Positions 35,032 to 43,116 of a stretch of DNA of 64,000 bases are shown here, in pieces. Source of the stretch: Dyella sp. OK004 (GTDB lineage Bacteria > Pseudomonadota > Gammaproteobacteria > Xanthomonadales > Rhodanobacteraceae); NCBI RefSeq assembly GCF_900114495.1, contig NZ_FOZI01000002.1, positions 558,001-622,000 of the forward strand, written 5' to 3'. Numbering within the stretch: position 1 is the stretch's first letter; every line of letters starts with the position of its first letter. The notes below the pieces were generated by a model. That model was not told where the DNA came from. It searched no databases and was given only the letters and a program-made list of their open reading frames with translations. A program made the position numbers and the translations under genes.

Positions 35032-35598
35032 TCAGCCCGGGGTGATGCCGAAGTCACGCAACAGTCGCGCCGTTTCGAACACGGGCAATCCCATGACACC
35101 GGTGAAGCTGCCTTCCAGATGCTCGATCAAGGTCGCACCGCGCCCTTGGATGGCATACGCACCCGCTCTGCCGAACGGTTCGCCACTGGCGACATAGGCG
35201 GCAATATCCTCATCGCTTAGCGCCGCGAAGCGCACGCGCGACACGCAGGTTTCACTTTGCGCACGCTCGCCCTGCACTGCCCATACCACCGAGATCGTTT
35301 CGTGCGTGCGCCCGGACAGTTTGCGCAGCATCGCGGAGGCATCCGCAGCATCGGCAGGTTTGCCGAAGACCTCGTCATCGAGCACCACTTCGGTATCCGC
35401 GCTCAACACCACAGCACCGTTGCCCAGGCTCGCCATACCGGCGCGCGCCTTGTCGCGCGCAACGCGGCTGACGTATTCGACCGGCGATTCGCCAGCGGCG
35501 CGTTGCTCCGGCACGTCCACATCAACCGGGGTGAAAGCGACGCCGATCTGTTCCAGCAATTGCCGCCGGCGCGGCGACTGCGAAGCAAGGTAAAGCAT
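35032..35598 (-). CDS. maf: Maf nucleoside-triphosphate pyrophosphatase (dTTP/UTP type)
   Basis: A 188-residue Maf protein that hydrolyses non-canonical or dTTP/UTP nucleotides to monophosphates. The signature LASQSPRRRQLLEQIG, the VARDKARAG helix, ADTEVVLDD and AYAIQGRGATLIEHLEGSFTGVMGLP are diagnostic of the YhdE (dTTP/UTP) subgroup. It belongs to the rsfS-rlmH-maf housekeeping set, although a GNAT gene now lies between rlmH and maf. Confidence 0.95.
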   Translation of the reverse strand: MLYLASQSPRRRQLLEQIGVAFTPVDVDVPEQRAAGESPVEYVSRVARDKARAGMASLGNGAVVLSADTEVVLDDEVFGKPADAADASAMLRKLSGRTHETISVVWAVQGERAQSETCVSRVRFAALSDEDIAAYVASGEPFGRAGAYAIQGRGATLIEHLEGSFTGVMGLPVFETARLLRDFGITPG

Positions 35599-35627
35599 GG
35601 GCGAATATCCTTGAAGAGAAAGACCGA

Positions 35628-36077
35628 TCAGAGCGTCAGGCTGTATTCGCGGAATGCCTCGTCACGCACCCAGCCCATCGATTCGTAGAGGCGCTGTGCC
35701 GGGTGATTGTCGTGCGCCGTAGAAAGCGAAAGCCCCGAAACACCCATCGCCCGCCCATGTGCTGCCGCGGCCTCAAGCAAAGCACGCGCAACGCCGAGCT
35801 TCCGTGCAGAAGGCACCACGAACAGATCGTTGAGCAGATACTTCCGCGTGGCGCGCACTGAGGAATACAAGGGATACATCTGGGTGAAGCCCACGCCCTG
35901 CCCCTGCCCGTCAAGCGCCAACAGAATCACCGACTCGCGATGCTGGAAACGCTCGGCGAGAAAGCGACGCGCCAACGGCAGATCCGACGGCTGCTGATAG
36001 AACTGGCGATACGCATCGAACAGCGGTGCGACGGTATCGAGGTCGTGAATCGTGGCCTGGCGAACAGTGACGGACAT
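35628..36077 (-). CDS. GNAT family N-acetyltransferase
   Basis: A 149-residue single-domain acetyltransferase. The start at ATG 36075-36077 (MSVTVRQATIHDLDTVAPLF) fits the usual GNAT beginning. Acetyl-CoA-binding strand and loop: LFVVPSARKLGVARALLEAA, and the end HPAQRLYESMGWVRDE is typical. It resembles small aminoglycoside- or polyamine-type GNATs, but the substrate cannot be named. It interrupts the rlmH-maf pair. Confidence 0.83.
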   Translation of the reverse strand: MSVTVRQATIHDLDTVAPLFDAYRQFYQQPSDLPLARRFLAERFQHRESVILLALDGQGQGVGFTQMYPLYSSVRATRKYLLNDLFVVPSARKLGVARALLEAAAAHGRAMGVSGLSLSTAHDNHPAQRLYESMGWVRDEAFREYSLTL

Positions 36078-36138
36078 GGGAAACCCGGCGGCGTGGGGAC
36101 GTACCGCCGAGCATAGCAAGCACACGTGGGACCACTCA

Positions 36139-36609
36139 CTAGGCGCGGTGGTAAGGATGTCCCGCCAACAAGGTAGTGGCCCGGTACAACTGCTCCGCCA
36201 GCACCAGGCGTACCAGCATATGCGGCAAGGTCAGCGGACCCAGCGACCAGCGCTGATCGGCGCGCGCCAGCACCTCGGCTGCATGGCCGTCCGGCCCACC
36301 GATCAGAAACGCCAGATCGCGCCCCGACATGCGCCACTTCGCCAATTGCTCGGCGAGTTCTTCGCTGGACCAGGTCTTGCCACGTCCATCCAACGCAACC
36401 ACATGGATGTCACGCGGCAGGGCGGCGAGGATCGCCGTGCCTTCATCCTGGATCGCGCGCGCGTCATCGCGTCCTTTGCCGCGTACACCGGGCTTGAGTT
36501 CGACCAGCTCCAGCGGCAGCTCGTGCGACAGCCGCTTGCGGTATTCGGCAAAGCCTTCCGCCACCCAGGCGGGCATGCGTTCACCAACGGCGATCAGGCG
36601 TGCGCGCAT
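36139..36609 (-). CDS. rlmH: 23S rRNA pseudouridine-1915 N3-methyltransferase RlmH
   Basis: A 156-residue SPOUT methyltransferase that acts on helix 69 of 23S rRNA. The beginning MRARLIAVGERMPAWVAEGF, VVALDGRGKTWSSEELAEQL, the knotted SAM site FLIGGPDGHAAEV and the end HMLVRLVLAEQLYRATTLLAGHPYHRA, cut into its conserved parts, leave no doubt. It follows rsfS by 85 bp in the conventional order. Confidence 0.97.
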   Translation of the reverse strand: MRARLIAVGERMPAWVAEGFAEYRKRLSHELPLELVELKPGVRGKGRDDARAIQDEGTAILAALPRDIHVVALDGRGKTWSSEELAEQLAKWRMSGRDLAFLIGGPDGHAAEVLARADQRWSLGPLTLPHMLVRLVLAEQLYRATTLLAGHPYHRA

Positions 36610-36694
36610 TCGGACCGGGAAAAAGAGAGCGAAAAAGAAACACCGCGCGCGTCAGAACGACGTCGCGCCGCAGTCATCGCACGTCAGCGGGCGA

Positions 36695-37084
36695 TCAGCC
36701 CGCGTTGACGGCTTCGTTGTCGGCTTCGCGGTCGCCCACGGTCCACAGCCGCTCCAGGCCGTAGAACTCGCGGATGCGCGGGAGCATCACGTGGACGATC
36801 ACGTCGCCCAGATCCACCAGCACCCATTCGGCTTCCTGCTCGCCTTCCACGCCGAGCGGCATCACGCCCGCCTTCTTGGCGAACTTGACCACTTCGTCGG
36901 CAATGGATTTGACGTGGCGTGCGGAGGTGCCGGAGCAGATAACCAGCAGATCGGCGATGGAGGTTTTGCCGCGGACGTCGATCTCGCGGACATCCTTGGC
37001 TTTCAGTTCGTCCAGCGCGTTGAGCACGTGCTGGCGGAGGGATTCGGCGTTGGCCGTTTTGCTACGTTGTAGGGTCTGACTCAA
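36695..37084 (-). CDS. rsfS: Ribosomal silencing factor RsfS
   Basis: A 129-residue RsfS/Iojap protein that binds L14 of the large subunit and blocks subunit joining when nutrients are scarce. The core is VLNALDELKAKDVREIDVRG, DLLVICSGTSARHVKSIADEV, EWVLVDLGDVIVHVMLP and REFYGLERLW. Normally it directly follows nadD; here nadD is about 6 kb upstream. It leads rlmH and maf. Confidence 0.96.
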   Translation of the reverse strand: MSQTLQRSKTANAESLRQHVLNALDELKAKDVREIDVRGKTSIADLLVICSGTSARHVKSIADEVVKFAKKAGVMPLGVEGEQEAEWVLVDLGDVIVHVMLPRIREFYGLERLWTVGDREADNEAVNAG

Positions 37085-37159
37085 GTGCGTGTGCCTCGAT
37101 GCGATATCGATGCGCGGGATGGCGCGGGCGCAGTATAACGCTCCAACCTGAAACCCGCG

Positions 37160-38227
37160 TCAAGCCAAGGCTTTACGGGCCTTGGCGTATTCCTCCATGA
37201 GCACCTTCACCAGTTCTCCCGCTGGCATGGCACGCACCATGCCGACACCCTGCCCGCACCACTCCGAAAGCAGGTCGCCACGACCTGCTGCGGCGGCGGC
37301 CCGGCGCAGCGGGGAGGTCAGGGCATTGGTCGCCGGGTAAGCCGGCAGGCTGGCTTCGTAAGGCTGCATAGCTTCCACATAGGTGTTCCGCAAGCCGCGC
37401 GCAGCGCGGCCGGAGAAGCTGCGGATGGTGGTCACCTGGTGCTCCGCCGCCTTGGGCAGGTCACGTTTCCAGGCCTCGGCGGCGCCGCATTCCGGGCAGG
37501 CCAGGAAGGCGGTGCCCAGTTGGCTGGCCGCGGCGCCCAGCACTTCCGCTGCCAGTATGCCGCGACCGTCCATGATGCCGCCGGCGGCGATCACCGGGAT
37601 GTTCAGCGCGCGCACCGCCAGCGGCAGCAGGGCAAACAGGCCGATCAGGGCCCGCTCCGGCTCATGCAGGAAAGTGCCACGATGGCCACCCGCCTCCGCG
37701 CCTTGCAGGCTCACCGCGTCCGCGCCCAGTCCGGCCCAGGCGCGCGCTTCGTCCACGGTGGTGGCGGTGCCGATCACGATGATGCCGAGCTGCTTGAGCT
37801 GGCGCATCTGCGCCGGCGTCAGCAGATCGAAGGCGAAGCTGGCCACGGCGGGACGCGCCTCGCACAAAGCGGCGAACTGATCTGCGAACGATGGCGCCCA
37901 GCGTTCCGGTCGCACCGTCCGCATGGCCAGGCCCTCGCGCTCCATCAGATCATCGAGATGTTGGCGTGCCGAGGCGACAGCCGCTTCGTCGACATCAAAT
38001 GTTTCCGGCAGCACAAACAAATTGATCGCAAAAGGCCGATCACTCAGCGCGCGTACCTGTGCGGCCTGCTCAAGGATGGCTTGCGGCTCCAGATAACCCG
38101 CGCCCATCGAACCGAGTCCGCCGGCATTCGATACAGCGGCAACCAGGGCGGGCGTGGTAGAGCCGGACATCGGCGCCTGGATCAGGGGATGCGCGATACC
38201 GAGACGCGCAATAAAGGGAGACGTCAT
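37160..38227 (-). CDS. Nitronate monooxygenase-type flavin oxidoreductase
   Basis: A 355-residue FMN-dependent TIM-barrel enzyme of the 2-nitropropane dioxygenase/NMO family. The start at ATG 38225-38227 gives LGIAHPLIQAPMSGSTTPAL; GAGYLEPQAI, VSLQGAEAGGHRG (His of the nitronate active site), PVIAAGGIMDGRGI and GAAASQLGTAFLACPECG are typical. It would oxidise toxic alkyl nitronates such as propionate-3-nitronate. It lies at the 3' side of the block inserted between nadD and rsfS. Confidence 0.88.
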   Translation of the reverse strand: MTSPFIARLGIAHPLIQAPMSGSTTPALVAAVSNAGGLGSMGAGYLEPQAILEQAAQVRALSDRPFAINLFVLPETFDVDEAAVASARQHLDDLMEREGLAMRTVRPERWAPSFADQFAALCEARPAVASFAFDLLTPAQMRQLKQLGIIVIGTATTVDEARAWAGLGADAVSLQGAEAGGHRGTFLHEPERALIGLFALLPLAVRALNIPVIAAGGIMDGRGILAAEVLGAAASQLGTAFLACPECGAAEAWKRDLPKAAEHQVTTIRSFSGRAARGLRNTYVEAMQPYEASLPAYPATNALTSPLRRAAAAAGRGDLLSEWCGQGVGMVRAMPAGELVKVLMEEYAKARKALA

Positions 38228-38276
38228 GGTGTAGCTCCGCAGTTCATCCACGGCATTACACCACAGCAAAATAAAA

Positions 38277-38304
38277 CGGCCCTCCCCGTCGCCGGGAAGG
38301 GCCG
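38277..38304 (-). terminator. Terminator of the repeat-containing exported-protein gene
   Basis: CGGCCCT/AGGGCCG plus an inner CCC/GGG pair (one C-A mismatch) form a stem at 38277-38304, followed on the minus strand by TTTTATTTT, a classic intrinsic terminator 21 bp after the gene's stop. Confidence 0.8.
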
Positions 38305-38325
38305 CTTCAAATCAGACCGCTAAGA

Positions 38326-38721
38326 TCAGGTACCGCTGCTCGACGCTGCTGCCGGCGCGGCTTTCTTCGAGTGCTTCTTGTTGTGATGACCCTTGGTGTG
38401 TGCGGGCTTGGTGGAGGTATCTGACTTCATCGAGGTATCCGACTTCATGTCGTCGGACTTCATTGAGGTGTCGGATTTCATCGACGTATCCGACTTCATG
38501 CTGTCGGACGACTTCATGCTGTCAGAAGACTTCATGCTGTCAGTGGTCGACTTCATCGCATCTTTGCCAGCGCTCTGCGCGGACTTCATTGCGTCCTTGC
38601 TGGCGTCTTTCGTCGCCTGGGCCGCAGCGGCGCCGGCGTCCTGCGCTATCGCCTGGCTTGCCGCGAAGCCGGTGGCGAGCGCGATAGAGAGGGCGAGTAC
38701 GGCGTAACGTGAAACTTTCAT
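38326..38721 (-). CDS. Exported low-complexity protein with SMKSD repeats and His/Lys tail
   Basis: A 131-residue protein with a Sec signal peptide (MKVSRYAVLALSIALATG..., likely cut after AIA near residue 26). Residues 35-58 are Ala/Lys/Asp-rich, residues 59-103 are a tandem array of five- to six-residue SMKSD(T) units, and the end is HTKGHHNKKHSKKAAP, like the His/Lys clusters of the protein at 8483-8725. The repeat is rich in Met, which could act as an oxidation sink or metal ligand. It lies beside the sigma-NrsF/dipZ-msrB genes. No known family is recognised. Confidence 0.75.
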   Translation of the reverse strand: MKVSRYAVLALSIALATGFAASQAIAQDAGAAAAQATKDASKDAMKSAQSAGKDAMKSTTDSMKSSDSMKSSDSMKSDTSMKSDTSMKSDDMKSDTSMKSDTSTKPAHTKGHHNKKHSKKAAPAAASSSGT

Positions 38722-39152
38722 GGGTACGTTCTCCTTCATCGGTGAGGTGACCGTGCGGCGATAGCCGCACTTCCATGGAGCTGCCGACGCACCCCGTCCC
38801 GGGTTGCCTCAGCGATACCAGTCCCGGCGCAACACCGGTTCCGGTCACGCCACATCAAGCCCCTGCTTGCCCGATGTGCAACGGTTCGTCCCTGGGCCCG
38901 CGAAACCCTTCGGCTATAACGACATAGCCGATAGGTTTTAAGCGTATACCCGTGCTCAAGACAGGCAAGCGGCCTGCGTTGTTATCGTTCAGCATTAATA
39001 TCGTCTCGCGCGCCGTTGCGCGGCACACATGCTGCAATGCCCACAAGACGGAATGAGATTCGGCGGCGCCTCCGCCGCTTCTTTCGTGCCGGATGCTGCG
39101 ACGCGCCATCCGCGCGTCAGCGTGAAGCAAGCGGGAACTTATTTCGCGTTGG
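38722..39152. other. Gene-free stretch between nrsF and the exported-protein gene
   Basis: No convincing coding region is seen in these 431 bp. It holds an inverted repeat CGGCTAT (38911-38917) / ATAGCCG (38924-38930) next to an AT-rich patch that may carry a promoter for the minus-strand exported-protein gene. I found no GTAAC-N16-CGAA motif here, so that gene may not belong to the adjacent sigma regulon. Confidence 0.5.
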
Positions 39153-39806
39153 TCAACGCGGCTGTAGCAATCGGCCACCCATGGCGGCATTTGCGCCGAT
39201 CACCAGAGCCACCGCCAGCACGTGCATCAGCAGATCCGTCACCGCCGCGTCGAAGGCATGGCAGATCTCCAGCAGACTGGCCGAAGCCGCCGCGCTGGCG
39301 AGACCAATCATCACCGCCGTCAACACCGGCCGCAGTGGGAAAGCCCGCCGCAGCAGCCATACCAGGCATGCCGACAACGGGATCGAGAAGCTGACGATGA
39401 ACACCAGGCAGTCGTTGACTTCGTGGATACCCGCCACATGGGTCTCGGAAGGGATCCATGTGCGCAGACAGCCGACACCGCTGGCGCCAATCCATAGCAA
39501 CGCTGGCGGCAGCGGCAGCCAGGCCCAGCGCTCGCTCCGCCCCGGCACGCCAAGGGAAAACGCGGCCCACGCAGCCGCAATCGCGGTCAGCACCGCACCG
39601 ATACCGGCCCAGGCCAGATCCGGTGCGCTGGTCCAGCGTCGGAGCATGCCGGTAATGCCGTAGTGCATCAGCAACCCCGCGGCGATGACCGCCACCACCG
39701 ACAGCCAGCCGAGCGCACGCAGCCACGGCGCAGGCAAACGGCGCACCGGCACCAGCTCGGCGCCGAGCGTGTCGATTAAAGCTTCGTGGCGACGCGGATC
39801 GGACAT
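39153..39806 (-). CDS. nrsF: NrsF-type (DUF1109) membrane anti-sigma factor
   Basis: A 217-residue polytopic protein of the NrsF/DUF1109 family, known in Caulobacter to hold the ECF factor SigF inactive at the inner membrane. It has a soluble N-terminal part (MSDPRRHEALIDTLGAELVPVRRL) and six predicted helices; two cysteines (GVGCLRTWIP, EVNDCLVF) lie at positions where family members have conserved redox-sensitive Cys. It follows the sigma gene by 5 bp. Signals are expected to be oxidants or metals reaching the envelope. Confidence 0.88.
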   Translation of the reverse strand: MSDPRRHEALIDTLGAELVPVRRLPAPWLRALGWLSVVAVIAAGLLMHYGITGMLRRWTSAPDLAWAGIGAVLTAIAAAWAAFSLGVPGRSERWAWLPLPPALLWIGASGVGCLRTWIPSETHVAGIHEVNDCLVFIVSFSIPLSACLVWLLRRAFPLRPVLTAVMIGLASAAASASLLEICHAFDAAVTDLLMHVLAVALVIGANAAMGGRLLQPR

Positions 39807-39811
39807 GGCGC

Positions 39812-40474
39812 CTACGGTTCTCCGTGAATGCGGTTGCGCAGCGCTTTCAGCGCGCGGTGCAGATTGACCTTGAGCGCGCCAGCATTGCGGCCGGTGTGCT
39901 GTGCCGCTTCGGCAAGCGAGCGCTCCTTCAGCGCCAGCTGCTCGACCGCTTCACGCTGTCCCGGTGGCAAGGTGGCAATGGCGTCGCGTAACTGCTGTGC
40001 CGATTGCTCGCGCTCGGTTTCGCGGGTGGCGTCGTCACGATCGGGATGGGTTTCCAACGCGTACTCGTCGTGCAGTTCGCGACGGTCGCGCCGGCCATGA
40101 CTGCGCAGCGCGTCGATGGCGCGGCGCGCAGCAATGGCGGCCAGCCAGGCGTCGTAGGAACGCGAGGGATCGTAGGTATGGCGTACCCGATGCACGGTAA
40201 GCAGGGTCTCCTGCACCACATCGTCCACCGCGTCCGGCGCCACGCCCTGCCGGCGCGCCACCGCGCGGATCAGCCCCACCGAGTCGGCCAGCACGCGCTC
40301 GTAGGCCCGGCGATCGCCCGCCTGGGCAGCCGCCATCAACGCCGCACGGCGCTGATCGGCCTCTTCATTGGCACGAATGGTGGGTTCGGCGGACAAGATG
40401 GCTCGGAGCTGCAGGCCAAGGGAAAGGCCGTCATCTAGAACCATCATGCCGCCCGCGGTCAAGCTCAACGACAT
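39812..40474 (-). CDS. ECF sigma factor, SigF-like (NrsF partner)
   Basis: A 220-residue ECF sigma factor. Region 2 is AQAGDRRAYERVLADSVGLI, VDDVVQETLLTVHRVRHTYD and SYDAWLAAIAARRAIDAL; region 4 is LPPGQREAVEQLALKERSLA and EAAQHTGRNAGALKVNLHRA. A GAGG 5 nt before ATG 40474 supports this start over the ATG pair at 40447/40444. It is paired with a DUF1109/NrsF gene and diverges from dipZ-msrB. Its own promoter matches GTAACC-N16-CGAA, implying autoregulation. Confidence 0.92.
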   Translation of the reverse strand: MSLSLTAGGMMVLDDGLSLGLQLRAILSAEPTIRANEEADQRRAALMAAAQAGDRRAYERVLADSVGLIRAVARRQGVAPDAVDDVVQETLLTVHRVRHTYDPSRSYDAWLAAIAARRAIDALRSHGRRDRRELHDEYALETHPDRDDATRETEREQSAQQLRDAIATLPPGQREAVEQLALKERSLAEAAQHTGRNAGALKVNLHRALKALRNRIHGEP

Positions 40475-40507
40475 GGGCGCCTCGCGCGGGGAGGTTATGT
40501 CAAGCGT

Positions 40508-40533
40508 TTCGCTGGCGGCAGCACCGGGGTTAC
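40508..40533 (-). promoter_or_regulatory. SigF-type promoter of the sigma-nrsF operon
   Basis: On the minus strand GTAACC (40528-40533) and CGAA (40508-40511) are exactly 16 bp apart, fitting the Caulobacter SigF consensus as I recall it. Transcription would start near 40502, about 28 nt ahead of the sigma start codon. Confidence 0.75.
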
Positions 40534-40602
40534 GCCAGTACCTGATAACCGGCCTGGCGCTATCGCGCCGAGTCCGAATTGCGCTGTACTGGTCCCGGGC
40601 AG

Positions 40603-40628
40603 GTAACTCCCGCCGTCGCCACGCCGAA
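40603..40628 (+). promoter_or_regulatory. SigF-type promoter of dipZ-msrB
   Basis: GTAACT (40603-40608) and CGAA (40625-40628), again 16 bp apart, lie 32 bp before dipZ and face it. With the minus-strand promoter this forms a divergent pair separated by about 70 bp between the -35 elements. Confidence 0.72.
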
Positions 40629-40659
40629 TAGCAGTCACATCTCCAAGGGCCTCCCTTCC

Positions 40660-42381
40660 ATGATCGTGTTGATCCTCGCCTATCTCGGCGGCGTGCTGAC
40701 CATCCTCAGCCCCTGCATCCTGCCGGTGCTGCCGTTTGTGTTCGCCCGCGCCGACCGCCCCTTCATGCGCAATGGCCTGCCGATGCTGCTGGGGATGGCA
40801 CTGACGTTTGCGCTGGTGGCTACGCTGGCGGCGTTAGGTGGCGGCTGGGCGATACGCGCGAATCAGTATGGCCGCCTGATCGCCCTGGCGGTGCTGGCGG
40901 TGCTTGGACTCACGCTGTTGTCCAGCCATGTCGCGGAATGGGTCAGCCGTCCGTTTGTGGCTCTGGGCAATAAGTTGTCGCAGCGCTCGGACGCGGAAGG
41001 CGATTCGGTGTTTTCCGCTGCCGGCCTGGGCATCGCCACGGGTCTGCTATGGGCACCGTGCGCAGGCCCCATCCTAGGCCTGCTGCTCACCGGCGCGGCG
41101 CTCAATGGCGCTAGCGTGCAGACCACGCTGCTGCTGCTCACCTACGCCGCAGGCGCAGCGACTTCGCTGGCGCTGGCGCTGGTGGTCGGCGGCAAGGTCT
41201 TCTCCGTGATGAAGCGCTCGCTGGGCGCAGGCGAATGGGTGCGTCGCGCGCTGGGCGCGCTGGTGCTGTGCGGCGTCGCCGCGATCGCGCTGGGACTGGA
41301 TACCGGCCTGCTCACACGTGTGTCGCTGGCCAGCACCGGTGGTATCGAGCAGCGCCTGATCAACGCGGTGAAGCCCGCTCCCGCACCGCAGCCGATGCTA
41401 AAGCAAGGCGACCCGCTGCCGGTGGAAGGCGAGATGCCTTCGCTCAGCGGCGCCACCGCATGGCTCAACAGCCCGCCGCTGACCGCGATGTCGCTGCGCG
41501 GCAAGGTGGTGCTGGTGGATTTCTGGACGTACTCCTGCATCAACTGCATCCGCGCCCTGCCCTATGTCCGCGCCTGGGCCGACAAGTACAAAGACCACGG
41601 TCTGGTCGTGCTCGGCGTACATGCGCCGGAGTTTGCCTTCGAGAAGGATCTGGGCAACGTGACCAAGGCGGTGAAGGATCTGGGTGTGACCTATCCCGTG
41701 GCACTGGATAACGACTACGCGATCTGGAAGGGCTTCCACAACGAATATTGGCCTGCGCATTACTTCATTGACCCCAAGGGCCAGATTCGCCATCACCACT
41801 TCGGCGAGGGCGAGTACGAGCAAAGCGAAGACGTGATCCGCCAGCTGCTCACGGAAGCCGGTCAGACCAACCTGCCGGGCGGTTACGTGAACCCGAACGC
41901 ACAAGGCGCGGAAGCCGCCGGCTCGGGCGACTACAACCGCTCATCGGAAACCTATGTGGGTTATGCGCGCGCGCAGAATTTCGCCGGCGGCCAGATCGCC
42001 CACGATGACAGTTGGACCTATCGCGCACCATCCACACTGCTTCCCAACCAATGGACGCTGGACGGCCAGTGGAGCGTGCATGACGAAAGTGCACAGCTCG
42101 ACCGCGCGGGCGGCCGCATCATCTACCGCTTCCGTGGCCGCGACCTGCATCTGGTGCTGGGCCCGGGCAGCGATGGCAAACCCGCGCGCTTCCGCGTGCG
42201 CATCGATGGCAAGGCGCCGGGTGCCGATCACGGCATGGACATCGATGCCGGCGGCAATGGCAGCGTGACCTCGCAGCGTTTGTATCAACTGGTACGTCAG
42301 GCCAATGGCTCCGGCGAGCGTCTGTTCGAGATCGAATTCCTCGACCCGGGTGTGCGCGCCTACGCCTTCACCTTTGGCTGA
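40660..42381 (+). CDS. dipZ: DipZ-type thiol-disulfide relay: CcdA-like membrane domain fused to TlpA-like thioredoxin
   Basis: A 573-residue fusion. Residues 1-240 are a CcdA/DsbD-beta-like membrane domain with a Cys in each half (ILSPCILPVLPF; LLWAPCAGPILG). A periplasmic thioredoxin-like domain follows with CINC (Cys293/Cys296 in YSCINCIRALPYVR), and a C-terminal beta domain of about 180 residues ends the protein (DIDAGGNGSVTSQRLYQLV, the DipZ C-terminal family). It should pass electrons from cytoplasmic thioredoxin to periplasmic thiols, here most likely to the MsrB encoded next, 29 bp on. Start at ATG 40660. Confidence 0.88.
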   Translation: MIVLILAYLGGVLTILSPCILPVLPFVFARADRPFMRNGLPMLLGMALTFALVATLAALGGGWAIRANQYGRLIALAVLAVLGLTLLSSHVAEWVSRPFVALGNKLSQRSDAEGDSVFSAAGLGIATGLLWAPCAGPILGLLLTGAALNGASVQTTLLLLTYAAGAATSLALALVVGGKVFSVMKRSLGAGEWVRRALGALVLCGVAAIALGLDTGLLTRVSLASTGGIEQRLINAVKPAPAPQPMLKQGDPLPVEGEMPSLSGATAWLNSPPLTAMSLRGKVVLVDFWTYSCINCIRALPYVRAWADKYKDHGLVVLGVHAPEFAFEKDLGNVTKAVKDLGVTYPVALDNDYAIWKGFHNEYWPAHYFIDPKGQIRHHHFGEGEYEQSEDVIRQLLTEAGQTNLPGGYVNPNAQGAEAAGSGDYNRSSETYVGYARAQNFAGGQIAHDDSWTYRAPSTLLPNQWTLDGQWSVHDESAQLDRAGGRIIYRFRGRDLHLVLGPGSDGKPARFRVRIDGKAPGADHGMDIDAGGNGSVTSQRLYQLVRQANGSGERLFEIEFLDPGVRAYAFTFG

Positions 42382-42410
42382 GCCAACGCCTTTTGTTGCG
42401 GAGAACCGCC

Positions 42411-43034
42411 ATGACGACACGATCGATCAAAACCATCCAGAACGCACAACGCCGCGACTTCCTGCGCGTGGCCGCGCTCAGCGGCGCCGCCGTCGCCCTG
42501 GGCGGCCTGCTGTGGCCGCGGCGAGGTCCGGTGATGGCGGCGGTCAGTGCGCCTGCTGCCGCGGCGGCTTCGCGGGATCTGTTGCTCGAATGCTTTGCCG
42601 ATGCGGATGGCCGTCATCTCGGCCCCTGTCATGTGCAGAAGCTGGTGCTCACGGACACCCAGTGGCGCCAGCGCCTCTCCGCGGAAGCGTTCGAAGTGAT
42701 GCGCCGCGAAGGCACCGAGCGCGCTTTCAGCGGCCAGTACGGCAGCCTGCATGCGAAAGGCCTGTTCCGCTGCGTCGGTTGCGACACCGCGCTGTTCGAT
42801 GCATCGACCAAGTTCGAATCCGGCACCGGTTGGCCCAGCTTCTGGCAGCCCATCGCCAAAGCCAACGTGATCGAAACCACCGACCGTAGCTTCGGCATGG
42901 AACGCATCGCCGTGAGTTGCGCAGGCTGCGATAGCCATCTGGGACATGTGTTCGATGACGGCCCGAAGCCGACCGGGCTGCGCTATTGCATGAACTCGGT
43001 GGCGCTGCGCTTTGTGGCGCGCTCGACCACCTGA
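42411..43034 (+). CDS. msrB: Tat-exported methionine (R)-sulfoxide reductase MsrB
   Basis: A 207-residue MsrB with an unusual N-terminal extension: QRRDFLRVAALSGAAVALGG is a twin-arginine signal, so the enzyme should be exported folded. The catalytic domain has the two zinc CxxC pairs (CVGC, CAGC), FESGTGWPSFWQP, HLGHVFDDGP and nucleophile Cys193 in RYCMNSVALRF. It reduces methionine-R-sulfoxide in proteins. It is coupled to dipZ (29-bp gap), which can regenerate it in the periplasm, and the operon has a SigF-type promoter. Confidence 0.93.
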   Translation: MTTRSIKTIQNAQRRDFLRVAALSGAAVALGGLLWPRRGPVMAAVSAPAAAAASRDLLLECFADADGRHLGPCHVQKLVLTDTQWRQRLSAEAFEVMRREGTERAFSGQYGSLHAKGLFRCVGCDTALFDASTKFESGTGWPSFWQPIAKANVIETTDRSFGMERIAVSCAGCDSHLGHVFDDGPKPTGLRYCMNSVALRFVARSTT

Positions 43035-43041
43035 AACCCCA

Positions 43042-43116
43042 TGTAGGAGCCCACTCTGTGGGCGACCTTTGGCGCATCACTCTGTAGGTTTTTCGCGCAC
43101 AGGGTGCGCTCCTACA
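43042..43116. repeat. REPIN (inverted REP pair) between msrB and nadD
   Basis: A left REP (43042-43065, with hairpin GCCCAC-TCT-GTGGGC) faces an inverted right REP (43093-43116, GCGCAC-AGG-GTGCGC type). The arms differ at a few compensating positions, and both share the TGTAGGAGC end. It fills the gap between the convergent msrB and nadD genes. Confidence 0.82.

Noticed and set aside
39145-39160. CGCGTT/AACGCG hairpin as terminator of the nrsF gene
   Set aside because: It overlaps the stop codon, has only a 6-bp stem and no T-tract.
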